A stretch of DNA of 11,726 nucleotides from Clostridium sp. UBA6758 (lineage in GTDB: Bacteria; Bacillota; Clostridia; Clostridiales; Clostridiaceae). Below the pieces are notes generated by a model. That model did not search any database. It was given only the letters and a program-made list of their open reading frames with translations, and was not told where the DNA came from. Shown in pieces: positions 1 through 6,441 of this stretch (position 1 is its first letter; the number at the start of each line of letters is the position of its first letter). The stretch lies in contig DKGY01000031.1 in the NCBI GenBank assembly GCA_002453475.1, forward strand, positions 1-11,726. The letters run 5' to 3'. The position numbers and the translations under genes are program-made.

Positions 1-1
1 A

Positions 2-787
2 GTTATAGAAAAGCCAATTGTTAATGGGTCTTCTGTTTATTACACAGGTGTGGACCTAGGTACTGCCTGTGTGGTATTGGCTGTTTTAGATGAAAACTAC
101 AAACCTGTTGCTGGTGCATACAGGTATGCAGATGTAGTTCGTGACGGTATGGTTGTGGACTATATTGGAGCAATAAGGATTGTTAGAGAACTTAAGCAGG
201 AAATTGAGGAAAAACTGAATACAGAGCTTCTGTATGCAGCTGCTGCAATTCCACCTGGAACGGATGCTTTAGATTCTGGAGCAATTAAAAATGTAGTTCA
301 GTCAGCAGGATTTGAATTGACAAATCTTTTAGATGAACCTACTGCTGCGAATGCTGTACTTAAAATTGAAAATGGTGCGGTTGTAGATATCGGTGGTGGA
401 ACAACTGGAATATCAATTTTAAAAGATGGAAAGGTTGTTTATGTTGTTGATGAACCTACAGGAGGTACTCATTTTTCATTAGTTATTTCAGGTGCTTATG
501 GAATGCCTTTTAAAGAGGCAGATAAGTTTAAAAGAGATAATAAAAACCACAAGGAAATTTTACCTGTGTTAAAGCCAGTAGTTGAAAAGGTGTCCTCAAT
601 TATTAACCAACATATTAAGAATCATGATGTGAATGAAATTTCTTTAGTTGGTGGTACTTGTTGTTTGACTGGAATTGAAGAAATTATTGAAAAACAGACT
701 AAAGTTTATACTCATAAACCTAAAAATCCTATGTTTGTTACACCACTTGGAATAGCGTTAAGTTGTACACAAGATATTATGGAATAA
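2..787 (+). CDS. eutJ: EutJ-like Hsp70/actin-fold BMC chaperone, 5' partial
   Basis: The frame is open from the window edge. Residues before the internal GTG at 50 (ending YYTGVDLGTA) belong to the protein, because that GTG falls inside the first phosphate-binding motif, so the true start is upstream. Actin/Hsp70-type ATPase motifs are visible: phosphate 1 (GVDLGTA, nt 47-67), phosphate 2 (VVDIGGGTTGIS, about nt 380-415) and the adenosine motif (LVGGTCCLTG, about nt 643-672). This order and the short C-terminus fit EutJ, a chaperone-like protein found in ethanolamine and glycyl-radical microcompartment operons. Its exact role is not well established; help with folding or reactivation of cargo is usually proposed. 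The next gene starts 18 nt downstream, so they are probably cotranscribed. About 262 codons are visible, nearly the whole family length. An FtsA/MreB-like protein is the alternative, but the context argues for EutJ. Confidence 0.88.
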   Translation, partial: VIEKPIVNGSSVYYTGVDLGTACVVLAVLDENYKPVAGAYRYADVVRDGMVVDYIGAIRIVRELKQEIEEKLNTELLYAAAAIPPGTDALDSGAIKNVVQSAGFELTNLLDEPTAANAVLKIENGAVVDIGGGTTGISILKDGKVVYVVDEPTGGTHFSLVISGAYGMPFKEADKFKRDNKNHKEILPVLKPVVEKVSSIINQHIKNHDVNEISLVGGTCCLTGIEEIIEKQTKVYTHKPKNPMFVTPLGIALSCTQDIME

Positions 788-805
788 TAAGGAGAGTGTT
801 TAAAA

Positions 806-1108
806 GTGGATTTTAGAATTATAAAATCACCTTCCCAGAGCACTAAAGATATTCTTATAAGACGAATCGGTGGAAATTGTAAAACCAAATTAGACAGTGT
901 TGATGCAATAGGACTTGTTCAAGGCAAGCTTATCGATATGATTTATGCTACAGATATTGCTGAGAAAAGTGCTGGTGTCACTGTTGAAGATATAAAGGGT
1001 ACATGTCCCCAGCACATGGTTTTAATTGGAATTTTCGGTGACACATCATCAGTTGAATCTGCAATAAATGAGATTAAACTGAAAATGAAAGAAGGAAAAA
1101 CAATATGA
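806..1108 (+). CDS. Circularly permuted BMC-H shell protein, GrpU/EutS type, possible Fe-S pore
   Basis: This 100-residue protein starts with GTG behind AAGGAG at 789-794. It aligns by eye with EutS/PduU: an N-terminal segment (SPSQSTKDILIRRIG, residues 8-22) in the place of the PGKQVTLAHLIA segment, then DAIGLVQG (33-40) and a C-terminal IFGDTSSVESAINEI helix (76-90). That order is the circularly permuted BMC fold. Residues 65-69 are GTCPQ, which places a cysteine (C67) next to a proline near the expected pore. A similar cysteine/proline pore motif is described for GrpU, a hexameric shell protein of glycyl-radical propanediol compartments that binds an iron-sulfur cluster in its central pore. 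I therefore favour GrpU over EutS, but no cluster can be seen from sequence. Cys25 is the only other cysteine. The 3' end overlaps the next gene (ATGA), suggesting coupled translation. Confidence 0.82.
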   Translation: MDFRIIKSPSQSTKDILIRRIGGNCKTKLDSVDAIGLVQGKLIDMIYATDIAEKSAGVTVEDIKGTCPQHMVLIGIFGDTSSVESAINEIKLKMKEGKTI

Positions 1109-1368
1109 TAGTAGCAAGACTTATTGATAATGTATGGGCAACTAGAAAAGCAGAATCACTTAATGGACTTAAATTTATGCTTGCTGAGGAAATTGGTGGA
1201 GTAGATGAAGGACGTAGATTTATTGTTGTTGATAATATCAGTGCAGGTATTGGTGATAGAGTTATCGTTAGTACTGGATCATCTGCTCGTAGGATGTTAG
1301 GTGATGATAATATACCTGTAGATGCAGTTGTTGTTGGAATAGTTGATAATGACTGTAACTTTGGTTAA
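1105..1368 (+). CDS. eutN: BMC-P pentameric vertex protein (EutN/CcmL/PduN family)
   Basis: An 87-residue protein of the usual size for the EutN/CcmL family. The typical N-terminus (MIVARLIDNVWATRKAESL) is followed by a central beta segment (FIVVDNISAGIGDRVIVSTG, residues 39-58), a serine/arginine turn (SSARRML) and the closing strand PVDAVVVGIVD (71-81). The family forms pentamers that cap the vertices of microcompartment shells, so one such protein is expected per operon. The ATG overlaps the stop of the GrpU-like gene (ATGA, 1105-1108). With only the purine-rich tail GAAGGA about 10 nt upstream, translational coupling is likely. A 78-nt gap without obvious structure follows. Confidence 0.93.
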   Translation: MIVARLIDNVWATRKAESLNGLKFMLAEEIGGVDEGRRFIVVDNISAGIGDRVIVSTGSSARRMLGDDNIPVDAVVVGIVDNDCNFG

Positions 1369-1446
1369 ATACAATCTTTCTTAAAAATAATCATAGGATT
1401 TTAGGTTTTTTATAGATACCAATATTATTTGAAAGGAAGTGAAAAT

Positions 1447-2109
1447 ATGAAAAAATTAATCTGTGCAAAAGATATTGAACAATTAATATTAAAGGGTGAA
1501 AAAGTATTTTATATAGATGGTAGTGAAATAATTACACCATCAGCTAAGGATCTTGCAAAGAACAATGAAATACTATTTACTACAGAAGTGCCTGCACCTA
1601 AAGTAGAGACCTTAGAAGCTAAAAAGGTTCCAAGCATAGAAGGTATGGATAGTGAAATGATGCTTAATTTCTTTAGAGCAATGATGGACAAGGGTCTTTT
1701 ACAAGAAATGCTTGAATGTTTAAAACCAAAGAATCTTCTATTTGAAGCTGAGAGTGATCCTAACGGACTTAAGGTTGTTAGAGGAAAGACAGTAAAAATG
1801 GATGTGTTCGACACTGGCAATCCAGATGCAAAAGCCTATTTTCAGGAATTAGTAAGCAAAGAAGAATCAAAAATGAGTGCTGGATTTTTAGTTATTGAAA
1901 ATTCAAAATTTGATTGGGAATTAACTTATGAAGAGATTGACTATGTTATTGAGGGAACTTTAACAGTTGAAATCAATGGAAAAACATATACAGCCCATGC
2001 TGGAGATGTATTGTTTGTGCCATCAGGTTCTAAAGTAGTTTGGGGTTCTCCAGACAAAGCAAGGGTATTCTACACAACATATCCGGCTAACTGGGCAGAT
2101 CTTTTATAG
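1447..2109 (+). CDS. eutQ: EutQ-like cupin, possible acetate/acyl kinase
   Basis: I choose ATG 1447 (220 residues) over an in-frame TTG at 1429: AGGAAG at 1434-1439 sits 7 nt before this ATG, and the protein then begins MKKLI as in EutQ. The N-terminal segment has the EutQ-type stretch IITPSAKDLAKNN (28-40). A low-complexity, methionine-rich link (about 48-90) leads to a C-terminal cupin (about 110-220) ending TTYPANWADLL, very like the PANW end of enteric EutQ. The canonical cupin metal histidines are replaced by WELTYEEIDYVIEG (157-170), which is a family trait and not damage. Salmonella EutQ has been reported to have acetate kinase activity. Next to PduL here, it could convert acyl-phosphate to acid with ATP formation, or recruit cargo to the shell. 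The assignment to the family is firm; the reaction is inferred. Confidence 0.88.
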   Translation: MKKLICAKDIEQLILKGEKVFYIDGSEIITPSAKDLAKNNEILFTTEVPAPKVETLEAKKVPSIEGMDSEMMLNFFRAMMDKGLLQEMLECLKPKNLLFEAESDPNGLKVVRGKTVKMDVFDTGNPDAKAYFQELVSKEESKMSAGFLVIENSKFDWELTYEEIDYVIEGTLTVEINGKTYTAHAGDVLFVPSGSKVVWGSPDKARVFYTTYPANWADLL

Positions 2110-2129
2110 AAGATTAGGGGGATTGACCT

Positions 2130-2843
2130 ATGCAAGCACTTGGTTTAATAGAAACAAAAGGATTACTTGCATCTATTGAGGCAGCTGACACAATGGTGAA
2201 ATCCGCAGATGTAAGTATTATTGAAAAGACCTATGTAGGTGGCGGTCTTGTTACAATTGCAGTTACAGGTGATGTAGGTGCAGTAAAAGCAGCTATAGAG
2301 GCTGGAGTAGCAGCTGTTAAAAATCTTAATCAAGAAGCTTTAGTATCAGAGCATGTAATTCCACGTCCTCATGAGGAACTGGAAAGCATAATTGGATCTA
2401 AACCGTCAGTAGAAACTCAAGAGGCTCTAGTATCTGATGAAAAAACTGAAGAAGTTCAAGAAATTCAGCAAATTCAAGAAGTAGAAGCAGCAGAAGAGAT
2501 AGAAGAAATTCAAGATACTGAAATAGTTAAAGAAATCCAAGAAACTCAAAAAACTGAAGAATCAGAAGTAGTTGAAGAAATTCAAAATAATGATATTTCA
2601 GACATTGATTTAGATAAACTGCATAAGGGAAGTTTAGACAATCTACATAAAGATGATGTAGATAATTTAGTTATTAAAGATGGTATAGAAAAAACCATTT
2701 TAATATTATCTAAGCTAAAAGTTGTTAAGCTTAGAAATCTAGCTCGAGAATATAAAGATTTTGTAATTACAGGTAGAGTAATTTCAAAAGCAGGTAAGAA
2801 TCAATTGCTTGCTAAGTTCAAATTATATTACGAGAAAAATTAG
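2130..2843 (+). CDS. BMC-H shell protein with acidic repeat linker and C-terminal Rho_N/SAP-like domain
   Basis: The 237-residue protein has three parts. Residues 1-88 are a standard BMC-H domain, closely similar to the 96-residue shell protein later in the operon (shared [31 protein letters not shown] and HVIPRPH). Residues 103-153 are an acidic stretch rich in Glu, Ile and Gln with a recurring EIQ motif, followed by a short imperfect repeat (LDKLHKGS/LDNLHKDD, 161-176). Residues about 181-237 form a basic tail with LKVVKLRNLARE and ISKAGKNQLLAKF, which resembles a Rho_N/SAP-like helical fold. Extended shell proteins such as PduK and EutK also carry extra C-terminal domains, and that of EutK is a putative nucleic-acid-binding fold. 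The ribosome binding site is TAGGGGG at 2115-2121. The tail probably faces one side of the shell as a scaffold; DNA or RNA binding is only a possibility. Confidence 0.87.
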   Translation: MQALGLIETKGLLASIEAADTMVKSADVSIIEKTYVGGGLVTIAVTGDVGAVKAAIEAGVAAVKNLNQEALVSEHVIPRPHEELESIIGSKPSVETQEALVSDEKTEEVQEIQQIQEVEAAEEIEEIQDTEIVKEIQETQKTEESEVVEEIQNNDISDIDLDKLHKGSLDNLHKDDVDNLVIKDGIEKTILILSKLKVVKLRNLAREYKDFVITGRVISKAGKNQLLAKFKLYYEKN

Positions 2844-2877
2844 ACACTGTAAGGTTTACGAAAGGAAGTAATGACCA

Positions 2878-4464
2878 ATGGAGAACTTTGATAAAGATTT
2901 ACGTTCAATACAAGAAGCGAGAGATCTTGCTAGACTTGGAAAGGTAGCAGCTAATAAAATTGCTGATTATACTGAAGAGCAAATCGATAAAATTTTACGT
3001 AATATGGTTAGGGTTGCAGAAGAAAATGCTGTTTGTTTAGCACAAATGGCAGTTGAAGAAACAGGTTTTGGTAAAGTTGAAGATAAAACTTTCAAAAACC
3101 ATTTAGCAGCTACTATACTATATGAATCAATTAAAGATATGAAAACTATCGATATAATTAGAGAAGATGAGGTAAATAAACTAATAGAGATTGCTGAACC
3201 AGTTGGTTTAGTTATGGGTATAGTACCTTCAACAAACCCAACTTCTACTGCTATTTTCAAAGCGATGATTTCAATTAAATCTCGTAATGCTATAGTGTTC
3301 TCACCACATCCATCTGCTGCAAAATGTACAATTAAAGCAGCTCAATTAATGCATGATGCAGCTGTTGAGGCTGGTGCACCAGAGAATGTTATAACATGTG
3401 TAACTTCACCTTCAATTGGAGCTACAAATGAGTTAATGAAAAGCAAAGAAGTAGCTATAATAATAGCTACAGGTGGTCCAGGAATGGTTAAAGCTGCTTA
3501 TAGCTCAGGAACACCAGCTATTGGTGTTGGTGCAGGAAACTCTCCAGCATATATAGAAAAAACTGCTAATATAGAAAAAGCTGTTAGAAACATTATGGCA
3601 AGTAAAACTTTTGATAATGGTACAATTTGTGCTTCTGAGCAATCAATAATTTGTGAAGAATGTAATGAAACTGCAGTTATTCAAGAGTTCAAAAAACATG
3701 GTGGATATTTCATGACAGCAGAAGAAACTGATAAAGTTTGTAAACTGTTATTCAAAAATGGACACGCTATGAATGCTAAATTTGTTGGAAGAAGTCCACA
3801 AGTTATTGCAAGTGCTGCAGGAATTGAAATTCCACAAGGAACTAAAGTACTTATAGGAAGACAAAATGGAGTAGGTGAAGGTAATCCATTATCATTTGAA
3901 AAACTTACAACAGTTCTTGGATTCTATACAGTAAAAGATTGGCACCAAGCATGTGATTTAAGTATTGAATTACTTCAAAATGGAATTGGTCACACAATGA
4001 GTATCCATACTGAAGATAGAGACATAGTTATGAAGTTTGCTAAAAAGCCAGCTTCTCGTATTCTTGTTAACACTGGTGGAACACAAGGTGGAACAGGTGC
4101 AAGCACAGGTCTTAACCCTTCATTCACTTTAGGTTGTGGTACATGGGGAGGAAGCTCAGTATCTGAAAATGTTACTCCTGAGCACCTTATAAACATTAAG
4201 AGAGTTGCTTATGGTTTAAAAGACTGTGCAACATTAGCATCTAATGACCCAACTTTCAACTGTATAAAAACTGCTGAGAATTGTCACAGCGTACAAAATC
4301 AGCTTATGAATATGAGTCCAGCTCAAATTGCAGCAGCTGCAGCGGCTTTAAATAAAGATAATGCTTGCGTTAACAATACTAATTGCAATACTGATAGCAC
4401 AAAAAATGAAGAGATTTTAGACTTAGTTAACCAAATAGTTGCCGCTATGAAAGGGGCAAACTAA
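2878..4464 (+). CDS. CoA-acylating aldehyde dehydrogenase with C-terminal encapsulation peptide (PduP/EutE family)
   Basis: This enzyme oxidises an aldehyde to acyl-CoA with NAD+ and is the core enzyme of aldehyde-processing compartments. Its 528 residues carry the ALDH fold: [17 protein letters not shown] after about residue 112, the glycine-rich [10 protein letters not shown], and the catalytic cysteine in [11 protein letters not shown] (Cys251). The catalytic domain ends near residue 460. A tail follows: an alanine-rich helix, an Asn/Cys-rich linker (492-509) and a terminal amphipathic helix ([16 protein letters not shown], 511-526) of encapsulation-peptide type. EutE and PduP carry such a tag at the N-terminus. 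Aldehyde dehydrogenases of glycyl-radical compartments carry it at the C-terminus, so this supports a GRM-type locus. AGGAAG at 2863-2868 precedes the ATG by 9 nt. The stop overlaps the PduL start by one base (TAATG). The physiological aldehyde (acetaldehyde or propionaldehyde) cannot be decided here. Confidence 0.94.
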   Translation: MENFDKDLRSIQEARDLARLGKVAANKIADYTEEQIDKILRNMVRVAEENAVCLAQMAVEETGFGKVEDKTFKNHLAATILYESIKDMKTIDIIREDEVNKLIEIAEPVGLVMGIVPSTNPTSTAIFKAMISIKSRNAIVFSPHPSAAKCTIKAAQLMHDAAVEAGAPENVITCVTSPSIGATNELMKSKEVAIIIATGGPGMVKAAYSSGTPAIGVGAGNSPAYIEKTANIEKAVRNIMASKTFDNGTICASEQSIICEECNETAVIQEFKKHGGYFMTAEETDKVCKLLFKNGHAMNAKFVGRSPQVIASAAGIEIPQGTKVLIGRQNGVGEGNPLSFEKLTTVLGFYTVKDWHQACDLSIELLQNGIGHTMSIHTEDRDIVMKFAKKPASRILVNTGGTQGGTGASTGLNPSFTLGCGTWGGSSVSENVTPEHLINIKRVAYGLKDCATLASNDPTFNCIKTAENCHSVQNQLMNMSPAQIAAAAAALNKDNACVNNTNCNTDSTKNEEILDLVNQIVAAMKGAN

Positions 4465-5114
4465 TGGATAATTGTGAAGCAGTATTAAAGCTTTTACTAG
4501 AAGCTGTGAAAAACGATGGAAAAAACACTGCATCTCAGGGAAATTCATCTGAGATTCCAGTAGGAGTTTCTAATAGACATGTACATCTATCACAAAAGGA
4601 TTTAGAGATTCTTTTTGGTACAGATTACAATCTTACAAAGCTTAAAGACTTATCTCAGCCTGGACAATATGCATGCAAGGAGCTTGTAACAATTTGCGGA
4701 CCAAAAGGTGCAATTGAAAAAGTTAGAATTCTTGGACCTGTAAGAAGTAAGACTCAGGTTGAAGTATTAAATGGAGATTGCATTAAACTTGGAGCAGCAT
4801 CAAATGTAAGACTGTCTGGAGATTTAAGCAGAACACCTGGAATTACATTAGTAGGACCTAAAGGATCTGTTCAAATTGAAGAAGGTTTAGTAGTTGCACA
4901 AAGACATATTCACATGACACCTGAAGATGCTAAAAATTTAGGAGTTTGTGATGGAGATATAGTATCTATAAAATTTGACGATTTAAGAGGCGGAATATAT
5001 AGTAATGTAGCTATTAGAGCTAATGATGCTTCAAAACTTGAATGTCATCTTGATATAGAAGAAGCTAATGCAATGGGCATTAACTCAAAATCAAAAATAA
5101 CAATAGTAAAGTAA
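4464..5114 (+). CDS. pduL: PduL-type phosphotransacylase with N-terminal encapsulation peptide
   Basis: PduL converts acyl-CoA and phosphate to acyl-phosphate and CoA, recycling CoA inside the shell. The 216-residue protein has the two metal-binding histidine motifs of the family, SNRHVHL (His39, His41) and QRHIHM (His148, His150), within the duplicated beta-barrel fold. Other family segments are GQYACKE and LGPVRSKTQVEV. The first 16 residues ([16 protein letters not shown]) form a likely amphipathic helix, followed by a polar link rich in Asn, Gly and Ser. That is the usual N-terminal encapsulation peptide of compartment PduLs. The start codon overlaps the stop of the aldehyde dehydrogenase gene, and AAAGGGG at 4450-4456 is the ribosome binding site, so cargo enzymes are probably made in a coupled way. 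It is unrelated in sequence to the housekeeping phosphotransacetylase Pta. Confidence 0.95.
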   Translation: MDNCEAVLKLLLEAVKNDGKNTASQGNSSEIPVGVSNRHVHLSQKDLEILFGTDYNLTKLKDLSQPGQYACKELVTICGPKGAIEKVRILGPVRSKTQVEVLNGDCIKLGAASNVRLSGDLSRTPGITLVGPKGSVQIEEGLVVAQRHIHMTPEDAKNLGVCDGDIVSIKFDDLRGGIYSNVAIRANDASKLECHLDIEEANAMGINSKSKITIVK

Positions 5115-5134
5115 AAAAGCAACATAATAAGTGG

Positions 5135-5153
5135 TTATAATTAAAAATTATAA
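5135..5153 (+). repeat. AT-only 8-bp inverted repeat before the last shell gene
   Basis: TTATAATT (5135-5142) and AATTATAA (5146-5153) are perfect complements around an AAA loop. They lie in the only sizeable gap (71 nt) between genes of the cargo/shell segment after 2110. A pure A/T helix is weak. It might mark a processing or stability element that sets expression of the last shell gene apart, but chance is plausible in AT-rich DNA. Confidence 0.3.
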
Positions 5154-5185
5154 TATAAATAAAAGATATTTAGGAGGATTATAAA

Positions 5186-5476
5186 ATGAAATACGATGCA
5201 TTAGGAATGATAGAAACAAAAGGTTTAGTAGGATCAATTGAGGCAGCTGACGCTATGGTTAAAGCAGCTAACGTATATTTAATAGGTAAAGAATATGTTG
5301 GAGGCGGACTTGTAACTGTTATGGTTAGAGGTGATGTTGGAGCTGTTAAAGCTGCTACAGATGCTGGTGCTGCTGCTGCACAACGTGTTGGAGAATTAGT
5401 ATCAGTTCACGTAATCCCACGTCCACATTCTGAGGTTGAAGTAATTCTTCCATCTTCTAAAGAAGCTGCAAAGTAG
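5186..5476 (+). CDS. BMC-H hexameric shell protein (PduA/PduJ/EutM type)
   Basis: A 96-residue canonical single-BMC-domain shell protein, usually among the most abundant facet tiles of a compartment. Family landmarks are [10 protein letters not shown] (5-14), [12 protein letters not shown] (19-30), the pore region [21 protein letters not shown] (37-57) and [11 protein letters not shown] (75-85). The usual pore triplet near GSG in PduA is GGG here, which leaves a small, uncharged pore edge. A strong AGGAGG ribosome binding site lies at 5173-5178, 7 nt before the ATG, in keeping with the high dose needed for a facet protein. It is the last gene of the operon, with a terminator 26 nt after the stop. 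Its domain closely resembles that of the extended shell protein at 2130, so the two probably co-assemble. Confidence 0.96.
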   Translation: MKYDALGMIETKGLVGSIEAADAMVKAANVYLIGKEYVGGGLVTVMVRGDVGAVKAATDAGAAAAQRVGELVSVHVIPRPHSEVEVILPSSKEAAK

Positions 5477-5502
5477 GATTTTAATTACACTGTAAAAAAA
5501 TA

Positions 5503-5540
5503 AAAACGTCGCTAAAGATAATTTAGCGGCGTTTTCTTTT
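5503..5540 (+). terminator. Strong intrinsic terminator of the BMC operon
   Basis: A 14-bp stem (5503-5516 with 5522-5535) has a 5-nt loop (GATAA) and a single U-G wobble. Its core is CGTCGCTAAA/TTTAGCGGCG. A T-rich run (CTTTTTTTG) continues from 5536. It should end transcription of the shell/cargo operon and separate it from the riboswitch module. Confidence 0.92.
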
Positions 5541-5840
5541 TTTGATTAGAACAATTTTAATTTTTCTTGAGTTCATGAAGATGGAGTAACTTACATATGG
5601 AGATGTGAGGAGCGGACATTGTTTGTACCCTAAGGAAGTATGAAAATCACAATAAAGATACTCTTACAAAATAGATAATTCTATTTTGTTTGTATATTAT
5701 TACATCAAGTTATGGATAATGGTTCTAATATAATTATTTTTGAATATTATTTTAATATGAAAGTTTAATTGAGAATTGCAAAGTTTAAGCTTGGAACAAT
5801 ATATGTATGAATATATAAATAATAACATATAAATATTTAG
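5541..5840 (+). other. Intergenic stretch without a convincing gene
   Basis: About 300 bases of AT-rich DNA between the operon terminator and the next promoter. I see no open frame with a good ribosome binding site and no recognisable RNA. The only clear structure is the inverted repeat at 5666-5689. Confidence 0.6.
5666..5689 (+). repeat. Perfect 10-bp inverted repeat, 4-nt loop
   Basis: ACAAAATAGA (5666-5675) and TCTATTTTGT (5680-5689) are perfect complements around TAAT. The following bases (TTGTATATTAT) are T-rich. It could be a weak back-up terminator or a palindromic operator. It lies about 150 bp upstream of the promoter at 5841, so direct repression of that promoter is doubtful. Confidence 0.4.
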
Positions 5841-5869
5841 TTGACAATTTAGGGTAATATATCTATAAT
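5841..5869 (+). promoter_or_regulatory. Consensus sigma-A promoter for the riboswitch module
   Basis: TTGACA (5841-5846) and TATAAT (5864-5869) both match the consensus exactly and are 17 bp apart. The start site would be near 5876, about 67 nt before the riboswitch P1 helix. It should drive the leader and the genes from 6442 onward constitutively, with control left to the RNA. Confidence 0.88.
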
Positions 5870-5881
5870 ACAAATTGTATG

Positions 5882-5920
5882 GTAGTATAATTTACATAAA
5901 GTTAATATATGTAAAACTAC
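5882..5920 (+). repeat. Bulged inverted repeat at the 5' end of the leader RNA
   Basis: GTAGT (5882-5886) pairs with ACTAC (5916-5920), and TTTACATA (5891-5898) pairs with TATGTAAA (5908-5915), leaving a 4-nt bulge (ATAA) on the left side. If transcription starts near 5876, this 13-bp hairpin lies at the extreme 5' end of the message. It may protect it from decay. It could also be a DNA-level operator just downstream of the promoter. Confidence 0.45.
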
Positions 5921-5942
5921 TAATAAAAATTTAATCGTAATC

Positions 5943-6116
5943 ATTGATTTATTTTATGACGAGAAATATTCGTTAAGGAAGTCGGTGCAATTCCGACACA
6001 GTTAATCCCTACTGTAAGGGTGACGAACAAAGCAAAAATGCCACTGGTATAAAAACTGGGAAGGCGCTTTAAGTAGGATGAACCTAAGTCAGAACACAAC
6101 AGTAAGGTAAATCAAT
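5943..6116 (+). ncRNA. Cobalamin riboswitch aptamer
   Basis: The conserved core of the cobalamin riboswitch is readable in order: GGAAGTCGGTGCAATTCCGAC (5978-5998, with the GTCGG/CCGAC hairpin), CCCTACTGTAAGGG, TGCCACTG (6039-6046), CTGGGAAGGC (6056-6065), and AAGTCAGAAC near 6086-6095 in the B12-box position. A peripheral helix joins ATTCGT and ACGAA. A perfect 9-bp P1 can be drawn between ATTGATTTA (5943-5951) and TAAATCAAT (6108-6116). Cobalamin binding normally turns expression off, so the downstream genes should be made when B12 is scarce. Whether it prefers adenosyl- or methyl/aquo-cobalamin is not decided. Confidence 0.95.
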
Positions 6117-6190
6117 AGATTTCACTGTGCAAGTTTTACCAATTATAAGCATGGATATCTGAAGGCATAGCAGATGTTTATTTTTTACGC
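6100..6190 (+). promoter_or_regulatory. Riboswitch expression platform with competing hairpin and candidate terminator
   Basis: The 3' strand of P1 (6108-6116) can instead form a local hairpin, AAATC (6109-6113) with GATTT (6118-6122), extended by CAGT (6100-6103) with ACTG (6124-6127). GGTAAA (6106-6111) could also pair with TTTACC (6135-6140). Either fold excludes P1. Further down, ATATCTG (6155-6161) pairs with CAGATGT (6171-6177) around a 9-nt loop, and TTATTTTTT follows. That is a modest intrinsic terminator. Control by transcription termination is therefore likely, but the full switching path is not resolved. Confidence 0.62.
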
Positions 6191-6441
6191 CCATTTTTAA
6201 AAAAATGAGCATAAAAGCTTAACTATATAGCATAAAAACTTTTAGAAATTTGAAAAATGACTGAAATGAAAATTATAGATAAATACATGCTGAAATAAGG
6301 GGGGGATGAAATTATTGGTAAAATTCATCACATAACTATTTATAAAAAATGATAAGAAGGTAGCAAATACTTTTATTATGATGAATTAGAATGACAAAAT
6401 AAATGTTGTGTTAAGGGGATAAAAGATTGGGGAGGATTATA
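6191..6441 (+). other. Leader between riboswitch and first secreted protein gene
   Basis: About 250 nt without a normal gene. A run of seven G (6299-6305) abuts an ATG at 6306 that opens a 9-codon frame (MKLLVKFIT, ending 6335). From 6339 the sequence is repeated upstream of the second gene copy, so this part belongs to the tandem duplication. No further promoter is convincing. Confidence 0.5.

Noticed and set aside
50..787. EutJ as a complete gene starting at GTG 50
   Set aside because: The GTG codon is a valine within the phosphate-binding motif, and the frame stays open and EutJ-like back to the window edge, so the gene is 5' partial.
1509..1820. 103-codon open frame on the minus strand
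   Set aside because: It lies wholly inside the EutQ-like gene on the opposite strand, has no supporting ribosome binding site and encodes a Ser/Leu/Ile-rich product typical of antisense translation.
2967..3260. 97-codon open frame on the minus strand
   Set aside because: Antisense to the N-terminal part of the aldehyde dehydrogenase, whose frame is conserved and complete.
3990..4196. 68-codon open frame on the minus strand
   Set aside because: Antisense to the conserved C-terminal catalytic region of the aldehyde dehydrogenase.
6191..6210. Hairpin of CCCATTTTT with AAAAATGAG as a second riboswitch terminator
   Set aside because: The stem is nearly all A/T with a mismatch, and no T run follows it.
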